A DNA stretch of 6,316 bases, taken from Sphingomonadales bacterium UBA658. Lineage in GTDB: Bacteria > Pseudomonadota > Alphaproteobacteria > Sphingomonadales > Sphingomonadaceae. Position numbers and translations under genes: made by a program. The stretch covers positions 1 to 6,316 of the forward strand of contig DBOA01000092.1 in the NCBI GenBank assembly GCA_002299195.1, written 5' to 3'. The notes under the pieces were generated by a model, which saw only the letters and a list, made by a program, of their open reading frames with translations, had not been told where the DNA came from and made no database searches. Of the stretch, positions 1 to 5,537 are shown piece after piece (position 1 is the stretch's first letter; each line of letters starts with the position of its first letter).

Positions 1-1
1 G

Positions 2-151
2 CACGCAATCGGACACGGCACCGATCCACGCGCTGCTGCCTATGTTGAGTGCCGTGTTGGCGATGGTCCGATTTTGTTCGGTGTCGGGATCAGCAGGGAT
101 GTCGCGACGGCATCCGTTCGCGCGATTTTGAGTGCCGCTAACGGCGCGTAA
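2..151 (+). CDS. leuA: 2-isopropylmalate synthase, C-terminal end (5' truncated by window edge)
   Basis: The frame starting at base 2 is open from the window edge to TAA at 149-151 and gives 49 residues. It reads HAIGHGTDPRAAAYVECRVG, then a stretch with FGVGISRD and TASVRAILSAANGA at the very end. The pattern (A)HG-TD--AAAYVE followed by -GVGI----TAS-RA--SA-N is what I know from the C-terminal leucine-sensing (LeuA dimer) domain of long-form 2-isopropylmalate synthases. The enzyme condenses acetyl-CoA with 2-ketoisovalerate, the first committed step of leucine synthesis, and this domain carries feedback inhibition by leucine. The catalytic TIM-barrel half lies outside the window, so no start can be given. 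The gene runs towards the ilv operon, which supplies its 2-keto acid precursor. Identity rests on a short tail; a paralogous citramalate synthase is the main alternative. Confidence 0.84.
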   Translation, partial: HAIGHGTDPRAAAYVECRVGDGPILFGVGISRDVATASVRAILSAANGA

Positions 152-161
152 GTCGATCTAA

Positions 162-191
162 GGCGGGCGTGCATGAAAAATCACGCCCACC
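162..191 (+). terminator. Hairpin after leuA, probable transcription end
   Basis: Ten bases after the leuA stop codon, GGCGGGCGTG (162-171) and CACGCCCACC (182-191) can pair around a 10-base loop. This gives seven G/C-rich pairs next to the loop, one C-A mismatch, and two closing G-C pairs. The position suits a terminator for leuA, but no T run follows (TAACCTTACG), so it is not a classic intrinsic terminator. It may act with Rho or as an mRNA 3' end stabiliser. Confidence 0.5.
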
Positions 192-226
192 TAACCTTAC
201 GTAATGGCTTGTTCCGTACCACCCAT

Positions 227-256
227 TTGACAGCCGCAATGTGCAGGCGCTAACCC
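227..256 (+). promoter_or_regulatory. Candidate promoter for the nitronate monooxygenase gene
   Basis: A perfect TTGACA lies at 227-232 in the spacer between the leuA hairpin and the next gene. Eighteen bases downstream is TAACCC (251-256), a poor -10 match that keeps only the first two bases of the consensus. An alternative -10-like TTAAAT at 261-266 has no good -35 at the right distance. The gene needs a promoter in this 140-base gap if the hairpin at 162-191 terminates leuA, but the sequence supports this one only weakly. Confidence 0.28.
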
Positions 257-291
257 ACCGTTAAATGCTCAATTAACAAGGGATTCGGCGC

Positions 292-1263
292 ATGGCACTT
301 CCGGCAATTTTCGACAATCTTCGTCTTCCGGTGATTGGATCGCCGCTTTTTATCGTTTCAGGCCCAGAGCTGGTGATTGCACAATGCAAAGCCGGTGTTG
401 TCGGTTCATTCCCGGCGCTCAATGCGCGTCCGGCCAGCCAGCTGGACGAATGGTTGCACCAGATCACCGAAGAGCTCGCTGCACATAACCGCGATAATCC
501 CACGCGCCCTGCCGCGCCTTATGCCGTGAACCAGATCGTGCATAAATCAAACAACCGGTTGCAGGAAGATTTGGCCGTCTGCGCGAAATGGCAAGTTCCC
601 ATCACAATCACGTCGCTTGGCGCGCAGGAAGAACTGAACCAAGCCGTACACAGCTGGGGCGGCATTGCGTTTCATGACGTTATCAATGACCGTTTCGCGC
701 ACAAGGCAATCGAGAAGGGCGCAGATGGCCTTATTCCCGTTGCTGCAGGCGCTGGCGGACATGCTGGCGTAACCTCACCTTTCGCATTGATGCGCGAAAT
801 TCGTGAATGGTTCGACGGTCCAGTCGCGCTCTCCGGATCGATTGCGCACGGTGCGTCCGTTTTGGCCGCGCAAGCCATGGGTGCAGACTTTGGTTATATC
901 GGCAGCGCGTTCATCGCGACGAAGGAAGCCAATGCCGTTGACGGCTACAAAGATAACATCGTTGAAGCAAAAGCTTCCGACATTGTTTACTCGGACCTGT
1001 TTACCGGCGTCAGCGGCAACTATCTGCGCCAGTCGATCGAGCGCGCAGGGATGGACCCCAACAATCTGCCAAAGGGCGATATTTCCACGATGAACTTCGG
1101 TTCTGGCGGCAATAGCGAAGCCAAGGCTTGGAAGGATATCTGGGGTTCAGGCCAAGGTATCGGCGCGATCAAGGAAGTGCAAACTGTGGCACAATTTGTT
1201 GATCAGCTTGAGGCAGAGTATCGCGCAGCCAAGGTTGCTTTGGATGCGGCTTTCCGGGGCTAA
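292..1263 (+). CDS. Nitronate monooxygenase (2-nitropropane dioxygenase) family FMN protein
   Basis: This 323-residue protein belongs to the nitronate monooxygenase / 2-nitropropane dioxygenase family of FMN-binding TIM barrels, close to the family's usual size (about 320-370). Characterised members oxidise alkyl nitronates such as propionate 3-nitronate, using O2; relatives include the enoyl-ACP reductase FabK. Visible motifs are an N-terminal GSPLFIVSGPELV (residues 16-28), the region around N80-Q81, the family signature GAGGHAG (153-159) whose H157 matches the catalytic histidine, a phosphate-binding stretch SGSIAHG (181-187) with GADFGYIGSAF (197-207), and WGSGQGIGAI (284-293). The SGSI stretch replaces the more usual GGI. 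There is no signal peptide, so it is cytoplasmic. The ATG is supported by AAGGGA at 278-283, eight bases upstream. It lies alone between leuA and a strong terminator, so it is probably monocistronic. The family call is solid; the actual substrate cannot be read from sequence. Confidence 0.88.
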   Translation: MALPAIFDNLRLPVIGSPLFIVSGPELVIAQCKAGVVGSFPALNARPASQLDEWLHQITEELAAHNRDNPTRPAAPYAVNQIVHKSNNRLQEDLAVCAKWQVPITITSLGAQEELNQAVHSWGGIAFHDVINDRFAHKAIEKGADGLIPVAAGAGGHAGVTSPFALMREIREWFDGPVALSGSIAHGASVLAAQAMGADFGYIGSAFIATKEANAVDGYKDNIVEAKASDIVYSDLFTGVSGNYLRQSIERAGMDPNNLPKGDISTMNFGSGGNSEAKAWKDIWGSGQGIGAIKEVQTVAQFVDQLEAEYRAAKVALDAAFRG

Positions 1264-1303
1264 TTATATCCCCGACATGGCGTAGCCAGCAATATGCTTT
1301 ACG

Positions 1304-1365
1304 ACGCTGCAAAGGCACAAGGCGCGGAAAATCTCCCCTTTGTGCTTTTGCGGCGTTTTATTTTT
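1304..1365 (+). terminator. Intrinsic terminator of the nitronate monooxygenase gene
   Basis: The arms 1304-1322 and 1338-1356 form up to 19 continuous pairs, including three G-U wobbles (U1308-G1352, G1314-U1346, G1321-U1339), around a 15-base loop. TTTATTTTT (1357-1365) follows directly. The T run is on the + side only. The wobbles become A-C mismatches in the minus transcript, so the structure favours termination of the + gene. It sits in the 107-base gap between two convergent genes and may still block minus read-through weakly. Confidence 0.85.
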
Positions 1366-1370
1366 GATCC

Positions 1371-2000
1371 TTAGCTGGCCTTTTCAAAGGCGACGCTGAT
1401 GTCCAAGGTAACGTCATCCGAAATCATAGGTACGGCATAGCTAATGCCAAATTCGCTGCGTTTGATGACAGAGGTGGCGTGAAAGCCGACGGTTGGTTTC
1501 TTATTGAACGGATTGTTGCCAGCGCCTGAAAATGTCGTATCGAGCACGACTGGCTTGGTGACGCCGTTCAGCGTTAGGTTGCCCGTGATTTTCGCTGTCG
1601 TGCCCTTGGCCACCACGCTGGTGGATACAAACTTTGCATCCGCCGGCGCTGGACCGAAAAAGTCAGCTTTGCCGCCTTCTTTTCCTGCACGAAGCAAATG
1701 GCCCGTGAGGCCCGCGCTCGCGGTTGTGACTTTGCCTACGGGAATAGTGATATCGACCGTTGATGCATTTGGCTTTGCGGGGTCCAGAACCAATGTCCCC
1801 GTCGCATCGCCGAAGATGCCAAAATAATCGTTGAAACCGAAATGGCTAACCCGCCAACCGATCAGCGTGTGTCCGGGATCGGTATTGTACGTTCCAGCGG
1901 TCACGCGCGTGACATCGACCGCGCCGGGGGTTTGTGGTGCGCTTTGGGCGATGAGGGGGACGGCAGCGAAGAGGGGAAGGGCACATAAAAGCTTGCGCAT
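1371..2000 (-). CDS. YceI-family periplasmic protein
   Basis: The protein has 209 residues from the chosen ATG at 2000. Residues 1-20 are a signal peptide (MRKLL, then a hydrophobic stretch to about residue 18), so it is exported to the periplasm; cleavage is likely near IAQSA (17-21). The mature part is a YceI lipocalin-like beta barrel: TAGTYNTDPGHTLIGWRVSH (34-53), GFNDYFG (55-61), ITGNLTLNGVTKPV (138-151) and GFHATSVIKRSEFGI (172-186) are family hallmarks. YceI relatives bind polyisoprenoid or similar hydrophobic ligands, and some are induced by high pH or acid; the ligand here is unknown. A GTG at 2033 in the same frame would add 11 residues. I reject it because it falls in a terminator loop, would bury the signal peptide start, and lacks the good TGGAG seen before 2000. 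It follows ilvC on the same strand but after a terminator. It converges on the nitronate monooxygenase gene. Confidence 0.9.
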   Translation of the reverse strand: MRKLLCALPLFAAVPLIAQSAPQTPGAVDVTRVTAGTYNTDPGHTLIGWRVSHFGFNDYFGIFGDATGTLVLDPAKPNASTVDITIPVGKVTTASAGLTGHLLRAGKEGGKADFFGPAPADAKFVSTSVVAKGTTAKITGNLTLNGVTKPVVLDTTFSGAGNNPFNKKPTVGFHATSVIKRSEFGISYAVPMISDDVTLDISVAFEKAS

Positions 2001-2007
2001 AAAATCG

Positions 2008-2012
2008 CTCCA
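2008..2012 (-). promoter_or_regulatory. Ribosome-binding site fixing the yceI-like start
   Basis: On the minus strand TGGAG (2012-2008) lies seven bases before the ATG at 2000. This decides in favour of that ATG over the in-frame GTG at 2033. Confidence 0.72.
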
Positions 2013-2018
2013 GACATG

Positions 2019-2053
2019 AAAAAGGGGATGCACCAGTGTCGATGCCTCCCCTT
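2019..2053 (-). terminator. Intrinsic terminator of the ilvBNC operon
   Basis: In the minus transcript AAGGGGA (2053-2047) pairs with TCCCCTT (2028-2022), and GCA (2045-2043) with TGC (2032-2030). One G-A mismatch separates the two stems, and the loop has ten bases. The descending arm runs into five T residues (2023-2019). The structure begins 23 bases after the ilvC stop and ends 18 bases before the yceI-like ATG, so it fits as the operon end. It is moderately strong because of the mismatch and short T run. Confidence 0.72.
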
Positions 2054-2063
2054 AAACTGTCAA
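2035..2063 (-). promoter_or_regulatory. Candidate promoter of the yceI-like gene, overlapping the terminator
   Basis: On the minus strand a perfect TTGACA (2063-2058) is followed after 17 bases by GACACT (2040-2035), which matches the -10 consensus at three of six positions. Transcription would begin near 2028, inside the ilvC terminator. The -35 is convincing and the -10 is weak. Confidence 0.3.
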
Positions 2064-2076
2064 GATGCCAAGACGA

Positions 2077-3096
2077 TTAGTTTTTGGCTTGATCAACCAA
2101 CTTATTCTTGGCGATCCAAGGCATCATGGCGCGCAGCTTTGCGCCAGTTGCTTCGATTGGATGCGCGGCAGCAGCCTTGCGTGCGGCCTTGAGTTCAGGT
2201 TGTCCCGCACGGTTGTCCAGAACGAAGTTCTTTACAAAACGGCCGGACTGAATGTCCGCAAGAACGCGTTTCATTTCCGCTTTGGTTTCGTCGGTAATGA
2301 TGCGCGGGCCAGTCGTGATGTCGCCATATTCTGCGGTGTTGGAGATGGAATAGCGCATGTTGGCGATGCCACCTTCATATAGCAGGTCAACGATAAGCTT
2401 CGTTTCATGCAAGCATTCGAAATAGGCCATTTCAGGGGCGTAGCCCGCCTCAGTCAGCGTTTCGAAGCCGGCTTGGATAAGGTGCGTGATGCCACCGCAA
2501 AGGACGGCCTGTTCACCGAACAGATCGGTTTCGCACTCTTCGCGGAAGTTGGTTTCGATTATGCCGCTGCGTCCGCCGCCAACGCCGCTTGCATAGGCAA
2601 GCGCGATGTCATGGGCATTGCCCGATGCATTTTGCGCAACCGCGATAAGGCAAGGCACGCCGCCGCCTTTTTGATATTCGCTGCGTACGGTGTGGCCGGG
2701 GCCCTTTGGCGCGATCATGATGACATCAATGTCTGCACGTGGTTCGATAAGGCCGAAATGGATGTTGAGGCCATGGGCAAAGGCAAGCGCCGCGCCGGGC
2801 TTCATATTTGCATGCAGGTCATCCGCGTAAATGGCGGCCTGATGCTCGTCAGGTGCCAACACCATCAAGATGTCGGCCCACGCTGCTGCATCGGCATTTG
2901 CCAATACCTTGAAGCCAGCGGCTTCAGCCTTTTTCGCGGTGGCCGATCCAGCACGCAACGCAATGGCTACGTCCGCAACGCCGCTGTCGCGCAGGTTCTG
3001 GGCATGTGCATGGCCTTGGCTGCCATAACCAACAATCGCGACTTTCTTGTCCTTGATTAGGCCCAGATCGCAATCTGCGTCGTAAAATACTTTCAT
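2077..3096 (-). CDS. ilvC: Ketol-acid reductoisomerase (NADP+), class I
   Basis: The 339-residue length is typical of short class I KARI. The enzyme isomerises and reduces 2-acetolactate and 2-aceto-2-hydroxybutyrate to the dihydroxy acids of valine and isoleucine synthesis, using Mg2+ and NADPH in the cytoplasm. The N-terminal Rossmann domain (about 1-182) shows GYGSQGHAHAQNLRDSG (23-39) and the NADPH-phosphate loop LRAGSAT with R48, S51 and T53. Further signatures are FAHGLNIHFG with H108 (106-115) and PKGPGHTVRSEY (130-141). The C-terminal domain carries the metal ligands D191 and E195 in DLFGEQAVLCGG, E227 and E231 in ECLHETK, and substrate-contacting S252. The ATG has a strong AGAAGGA (3110-3104) seven bases upstream. 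It is the third gene of the ilv operon, 82 bases after ilvN, with a compound hairpin in the gap and a terminator downstream. All key residues are intact. Confidence 0.98.
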   Translation of the reverse strand: MKVFYDADCDLGLIKDKKVAIVGYGSQGHAHAQNLRDSGVADVAIALRAGSATAKKAEAAGFKVLANADAAAWADILMVLAPDEHQAAIYADDLHANMKPGAALAFAHGLNIHFGLIEPRADIDVIMIAPKGPGHTVRSEYQKGGGVPCLIAVAQNASGNAHDIALAYASGVGGGRSGIIETNFREECETDLFGEQAVLCGGITHLIQAGFETLTEAGYAPEMAYFECLHETKLIVDLLYEGGIANMRYSISNTAEYGDITTGPRIITDETKAEMKRVLADIQSGRFVKNFVLDNRAGQPELKAARKAAAAHPIEATGAKLRAMMPWIAKNKLVDQAKN

Positions 3097-3115
3097 GTTT
3101 TAGTCCTTCTGCTTT

Positions 3116-3157
3116 GCCGTTACCCTGAATGTGTTTCAGGGTCTTACTTTCAACGGC
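3116..3157 (-). promoter_or_regulatory. Nested stem-loop in the ilvN-ilvC intergenic gap
   Basis: In the minus transcript GCCGTT (3157-3152) pairs with AACGGC (3121-3116), enclosing an inner perfect 8-pair stem ACCCTGAA (3142-3135) / TTCAGGGT (3129-3122) with a five-base loop. The outer and inner stems are stacked directly on the downstream side and separated by a nine-base bulge on the upstream side. No T run follows, so it is not an intrinsic terminator. It ends six bases before the ilvC AGAAGGA box. Possible roles are RNA stability or processing between cistrons, or tuning of ilvC translation. Confidence 0.6.
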
Positions 3158-3178
3158 GTAATATTTTGACGATGAAAT

Positions 3179-3694
3179 TTAGCTGCCTTCGGCTCCGCGC
3201 ATCAGGCCGACAATTCCGGTTCTGCCGACTTCAACCAGGCCGACTTCGCGCATCAACGCGACGAACGTGTCGATCTTGTCCGGGCCGCCGGTTATCTCAA
3301 AAATGAAGCTGTTGACGGTCGCGTCGATCACGCGGGCACGATAAATATCGGCAAGGCGCATTGCCTCAACCCGTTGGTCACCGGTGCCGCGAACTTTCAC
3401 CAACGCAAGCTCTCGCTCCACATGGGGGCCGGCTTCGGTCAGGTCAGTGACCTTATGCACCGGGATAAGGCGTTCACACTGCGCAATGATCTGGTCGATG
3501 ACCGGCGGTGGCCCGCGGGTGACGATGGTAATCCGGCTGGTGGTATGATCTTCGCTGATATCGGCAACGGTCAAACTGTCGATGTTGTAACCGCGCGACG
3601 TGAACATACCCGCGATCCGCGCCAGCGTGCCTGCTTCGTTGTCGACGGTCAGCGTGAGCACATGCCGTTCGGTGAGTTCCTGTTTGATATGCAT
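3179..3694 (-). CDS. ilvN: Acetolactate synthase small (regulatory) subunit
   Basis: The 171-residue protein is the regulatory partner of IlvB in acetohydroxyacid synthase. It activates the large subunit and confers valine feedback inhibition. The N-terminal ACT domain (about 10-85) reads LTLTVDNEAGTLARIAGMF (13-31) and SRGYNIDSLTV (33-43). By recall of the E. coli IlvH sequence, G22 and N37 align with the valine-site residues Gly14 and Asn29, so feedback control by valine is likely. The linker HVERELALVKV and the C-terminal ACT-like domain ending RTGIVGLMRG follow the family pattern. Length matches the usual 160-180 residues. Its ATG overlaps the ilvB stop by one base (TAATG), implying translational coupling and matched subunit levels. 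A weak AAAGG lies ten bases upstream within ilvB. In E. coli the name ilvH is used for the equivalent of this longer form; ilvN is chosen here by position next to ilvB. Confidence 0.97.
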   Translation of the reverse strand: MHIKQELTERHVLTLTVDNEAGTLARIAGMFTSRGYNIDSLTVADISEDHTTSRITIVTRGPPPVIDQIIAQCERLIPVHKVTDLTEAGPHVERELALVKVRGTGDQRVEAMRLADIYRARVIDATVNSFIFEITGGPDKIDTFVALMREVGLVEVGRTGIVGLMRGAEGS

Positions 3695-3696
3695 TA
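3692..3696 (-). promoter_or_regulatory. Overlapping stop/start TAATG coupling ilvB and ilvN
   Basis: The minus strand reads TAATG at 3696-3692: the last base of the ilvB stop TAA is the first base of the ilvN ATG. AAAGG (3709-3705) sits ten bases upstream inside ilvB, a little far for strong independent initiation. Re-initiation by ribosomes finishing ilvB is therefore the likely route. Confidence 0.8.
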
Positions 3697-5454
3697 TACG
3701 AGCGCCTTTGCTTCGTCGTCCATCGTCCCTGATACTTCATCGGAATGCAGTATCATGTCCGTATGGGCCGCGCCTGACGGTATCATTGGGAAGCAATTTG
3801 AGGTTTTGTGCACGCGGCAATCGAACATCACCGGGCCGTCATAGGCAAGCATTTCGGCAATAGCATCATCCAGCTTGGCAGGGTCACTGCAACGGATGCC
3901 TTTCCATCCATAAGCTTCGGCCAGCGCGACAAAATCGGGCAAGCTGTCTGAATAGCTTTCTGAGAACCGGCTTTCATAAGTCAGCTCTTGCCATTGGCGG
4001 ACCATGCCCATCCATTCATTGTTCAGGATGAACACCTTGACCGGCAAACGATATTGGGTCGCGGTTGCCATTTCCTGAATATTCATCTGGATCGACGCTT
4101 CGCCGGCGATATCGATAACCAGTGCGTCCGGATTACCCATTTGTGCACCGACCGCTGCGGGCAGGCCATAGCCCATCGTTCCCAAGCCCCCGCTGGTGAG
4201 CCATTTGTTGGGGGCATCAAAATGGAAATGCTGTGCCGCCCACATTTGGTGCTGCCCAACTTCCGTCGTGATGATCGGTGATTTGTCTTTGGTGGCCGCG
4301 AACAAACGCTCAATCGCATATTGCGGCATGATTTCCTGCGTGCTGCCGGGGTAGCTGAGGCAGTCGACTGCGCGCCAGCCTTTGATACGTGCCCACCAGT
4401 CGTCCAACGCCGCAGCTTTATATTTACGGCCTTTCCACACTTCGATCATTTGCCGGATCGCCGCGCCAACATCCGCCACGATGGGCAGATCAACGCGCAC
4501 CGTTTTGTTGATCGAACTGCGGTCGATATCGATATGGATTTTGATGCTGTCGGGTGAAAATGCATCGAGGCGACCTGTTACACGGTCGTCGAAACGCGCA
4601 CCTAGGCATAGCATGACGTCGCACTGGTTCATCGCCATATTGGCTTCATATGTGCCATGCATGCCAAGCATGCCCAGCCATGCGTCGCCGGAGGCAGGAT
4701 ATGCGCCAAGGCCCATAAGGGTTGATGTGACAGGCGCGCCACACAGTTCGGCGAGTTCACGCAGCGCCGCACTTGCATCGGAGCCGGAATTGATGATGCC
4801 GCCGCCGGTATAGAGGATGGGCGCCTTCGCATTGGCCAATAGCTCAACCGCGCGATTGATTTCGGCGTAATCGGCTTCGCCCGCAGGGTTAAACCGCGAA
4901 GACGTTGCGCGCTTTACGTGGGTGGATGTCGTCGCAACCTGAACGTTTTTCGGAATGTCGATGACAACGGGGCCAGGGCGTCCCTTGGTTGCGATGGCAA
5001 ATGCCTCACGCACGGTGGATGCGAGGTCCGCCGGATCTTTCACAAGATAATTGTGCTTTGAACAGTGGCGTGTGATGCCGACGGTGTCCGCTTCCTGAAA
5101 CGCATCCGAGCCGATTAAGTTGGTGGCAACTTGGCCAGTCAGAACAATAAGCGGAATGGAATCCATGAAGGCATCCGCAATGCCGGTGACGGCATTGGTC
5201 GCGCCAGGGCCTGACGTGACCAGCACGACGCCCGGCTTACCCGTTGAACGCGCGTAACCTTCTGCCGCATGCGCAGCGCCAGCTTCGTGACGGACGAGGA
5301 CATGACGGATTTTCTTATGCTGAAAGAGTGCGTCATAAATTGGCAGAACTGCGCCGCCGGGATACCCGAAGACGGTGTCCACACCCTGTTCGATCAAGGT
5401 ATCGATCAAAATTTCTGCGCCGGATTTTTCGGGCACTATAAAGTCCTCACTCAT
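3694..5454 (-). CDS. ilvB: Acetolactate synthase large (catalytic) subunit, ThDP-dependent
   Basis: This 586-residue protein is the catalytic subunit of acetohydroxyacid synthase. It condenses two pyruvates to 2-acetolactate, or pyruvate with 2-ketobutyrate to acetohydroxybutyrate, using thiamine diphosphate, Mg2+ and a structural FAD. The N-terminal ThDP-binding domain (about 12-175) has FGYPGGAVLPIYDAL (29-43) and RHEAGAAHAAEGYAR (55-69) with catalytic E57; SGPGATNAVTGIADA and GQVATNLIGSDAFQE follow. The central FAD domain spans about 205-340. The C-terminal ThDP domain (about 395-545) carries GEASIQMN (451-458) and LNNEWMGMVRQWQ (477-489), including N479 as metal ligand and W488 at the herbicide-site tryptophan. 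Position 452 is Glu where most family members have Asp. Only the ATG at 5454 is possible upstream, because an in-frame TAG lies five codons before it. The ribosome site is weak (AGGG, 5468-5465, spacing ten). First gene of ilvBNC. Confidence 0.98.
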   Translation of the reverse strand: MSEDFIVPEKSGAEILIDTLIEQGVDTVFGYPGGAVLPIYDALFQHKKIRHVLVRHEAGAAHAAEGYARSTGKPGVVLVTSGPGATNAVTGIADAFMDSIPLIVLTGQVATNLIGSDAFQEADTVGITRHCSKHNYLVKDPADLASTVREAFAIATKGRPGPVVIDIPKNVQVATTSTHVKRATSSRFNPAGEADYAEINRAVELLANAKAPILYTGGGIINSGSDASAALRELAELCGAPVTSTLMGLGAYPASGDAWLGMLGMHGTYEANMAMNQCDVMLCLGARFDDRVTGRLDAFSPDSIKIHIDIDRSSINKTVRVDLPIVADVGAAIRQMIEVWKGRKYKAAALDDWWARIKGWRAVDCLSYPGSTQEIMPQYAIERLFAATKDKSPIITTEVGQHQMWAAQHFHFDAPNKWLTSGGLGTMGYGLPAAVGAQMGNPDALVIDIAGEASIQMNIQEMATATQYRLPVKVFILNNEWMGMVRQWQELTYESRFSESYSDSLPDFVALAEAYGWKGIRCSDPAKLDDAIAEMLAYDGPVMFDCRVHKTSNCFPMIPSGAAHTDMILHSDEVSGTMDDEAKALV

Positions 5455-5469
5455 TATGAAACTGCCCTA

Positions 5470-5484
5470 TGTTGCAGCGCAACA
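5470..5484 (-). promoter_or_regulatory. Small hairpin in the ilvB leader
   Basis: TGTTGC (5470-5475) and GCAACA (5479-5484) form a perfect six-pair stem with a three-base loop. In the minus transcript it ends one base before the weak AGGG ribosome site of ilvB. It could affect translation start, but a stem this short may also be chance. Confidence 0.33.
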
Positions 5485-5511
5485 CAGTAGGCAAGAGCGG
5501 GCTAGCTAAAG

Positions 5512-5531
5512 ATTATAAAATGACATGTCAA
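5512..5531 (-). promoter_or_regulatory. Probable ilvB promoter region with palindrome
   Basis: The gap between the miaA stop (5538) and ilvB (5454) contains, on the minus strand, a perfect TTGACA (5531-5526) and a perfect TATAAT (5517-5512). They are only eight bases apart, so they cannot serve together as -35 and -10 of one sigma70-type promoter. Either TATAAT works with a poorly matched -35 upstream, or TTGACA works with a weak -10 near 5505. The first half of TTGACA lies in a perfect 10-base palindrome, TGACATGTCA (5521-5530), a plausible repressor or activator site. A promoter here is likely; its exact elements are not settled. Confidence 0.5.
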
Positions 5532-5537
5532 CGATAA

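Noticed and set aside
2001..2033. GTG at 2033 as start of the yceI-like protein
   Set aside because: It lies in the loop of the ilvC terminator, puts eleven residues ahead of a normal signal peptide, and lacks the good TGGAG spacing that ATG 2000 has.
2407..3060. A 217-codon open frame on the + strand opposite ilvC
   Set aside because: It lies wholly antisense to an intact, highly conserved ilvC, shows no recognisable motif and lacks a good ribosome site. Such frames are common opposite GC-biased codons.
4650..4682. Repeated GCATGCC/ATGCC words
   Set aside because: They fall inside ilvB and encode the conserved LGMLGMHGTYEAN region; codon coincidence explains them.
5120..5140. Ala at the sulfonylurea-resistance position of IlvB (GQVATNLIG instead of GQVP)
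   Set aside because: Ala here is common in bacterial AHAS, for example the GQVAT wording of E. coli IlvI as I recall it, so it is not a sign of acquired herbicide resistance.
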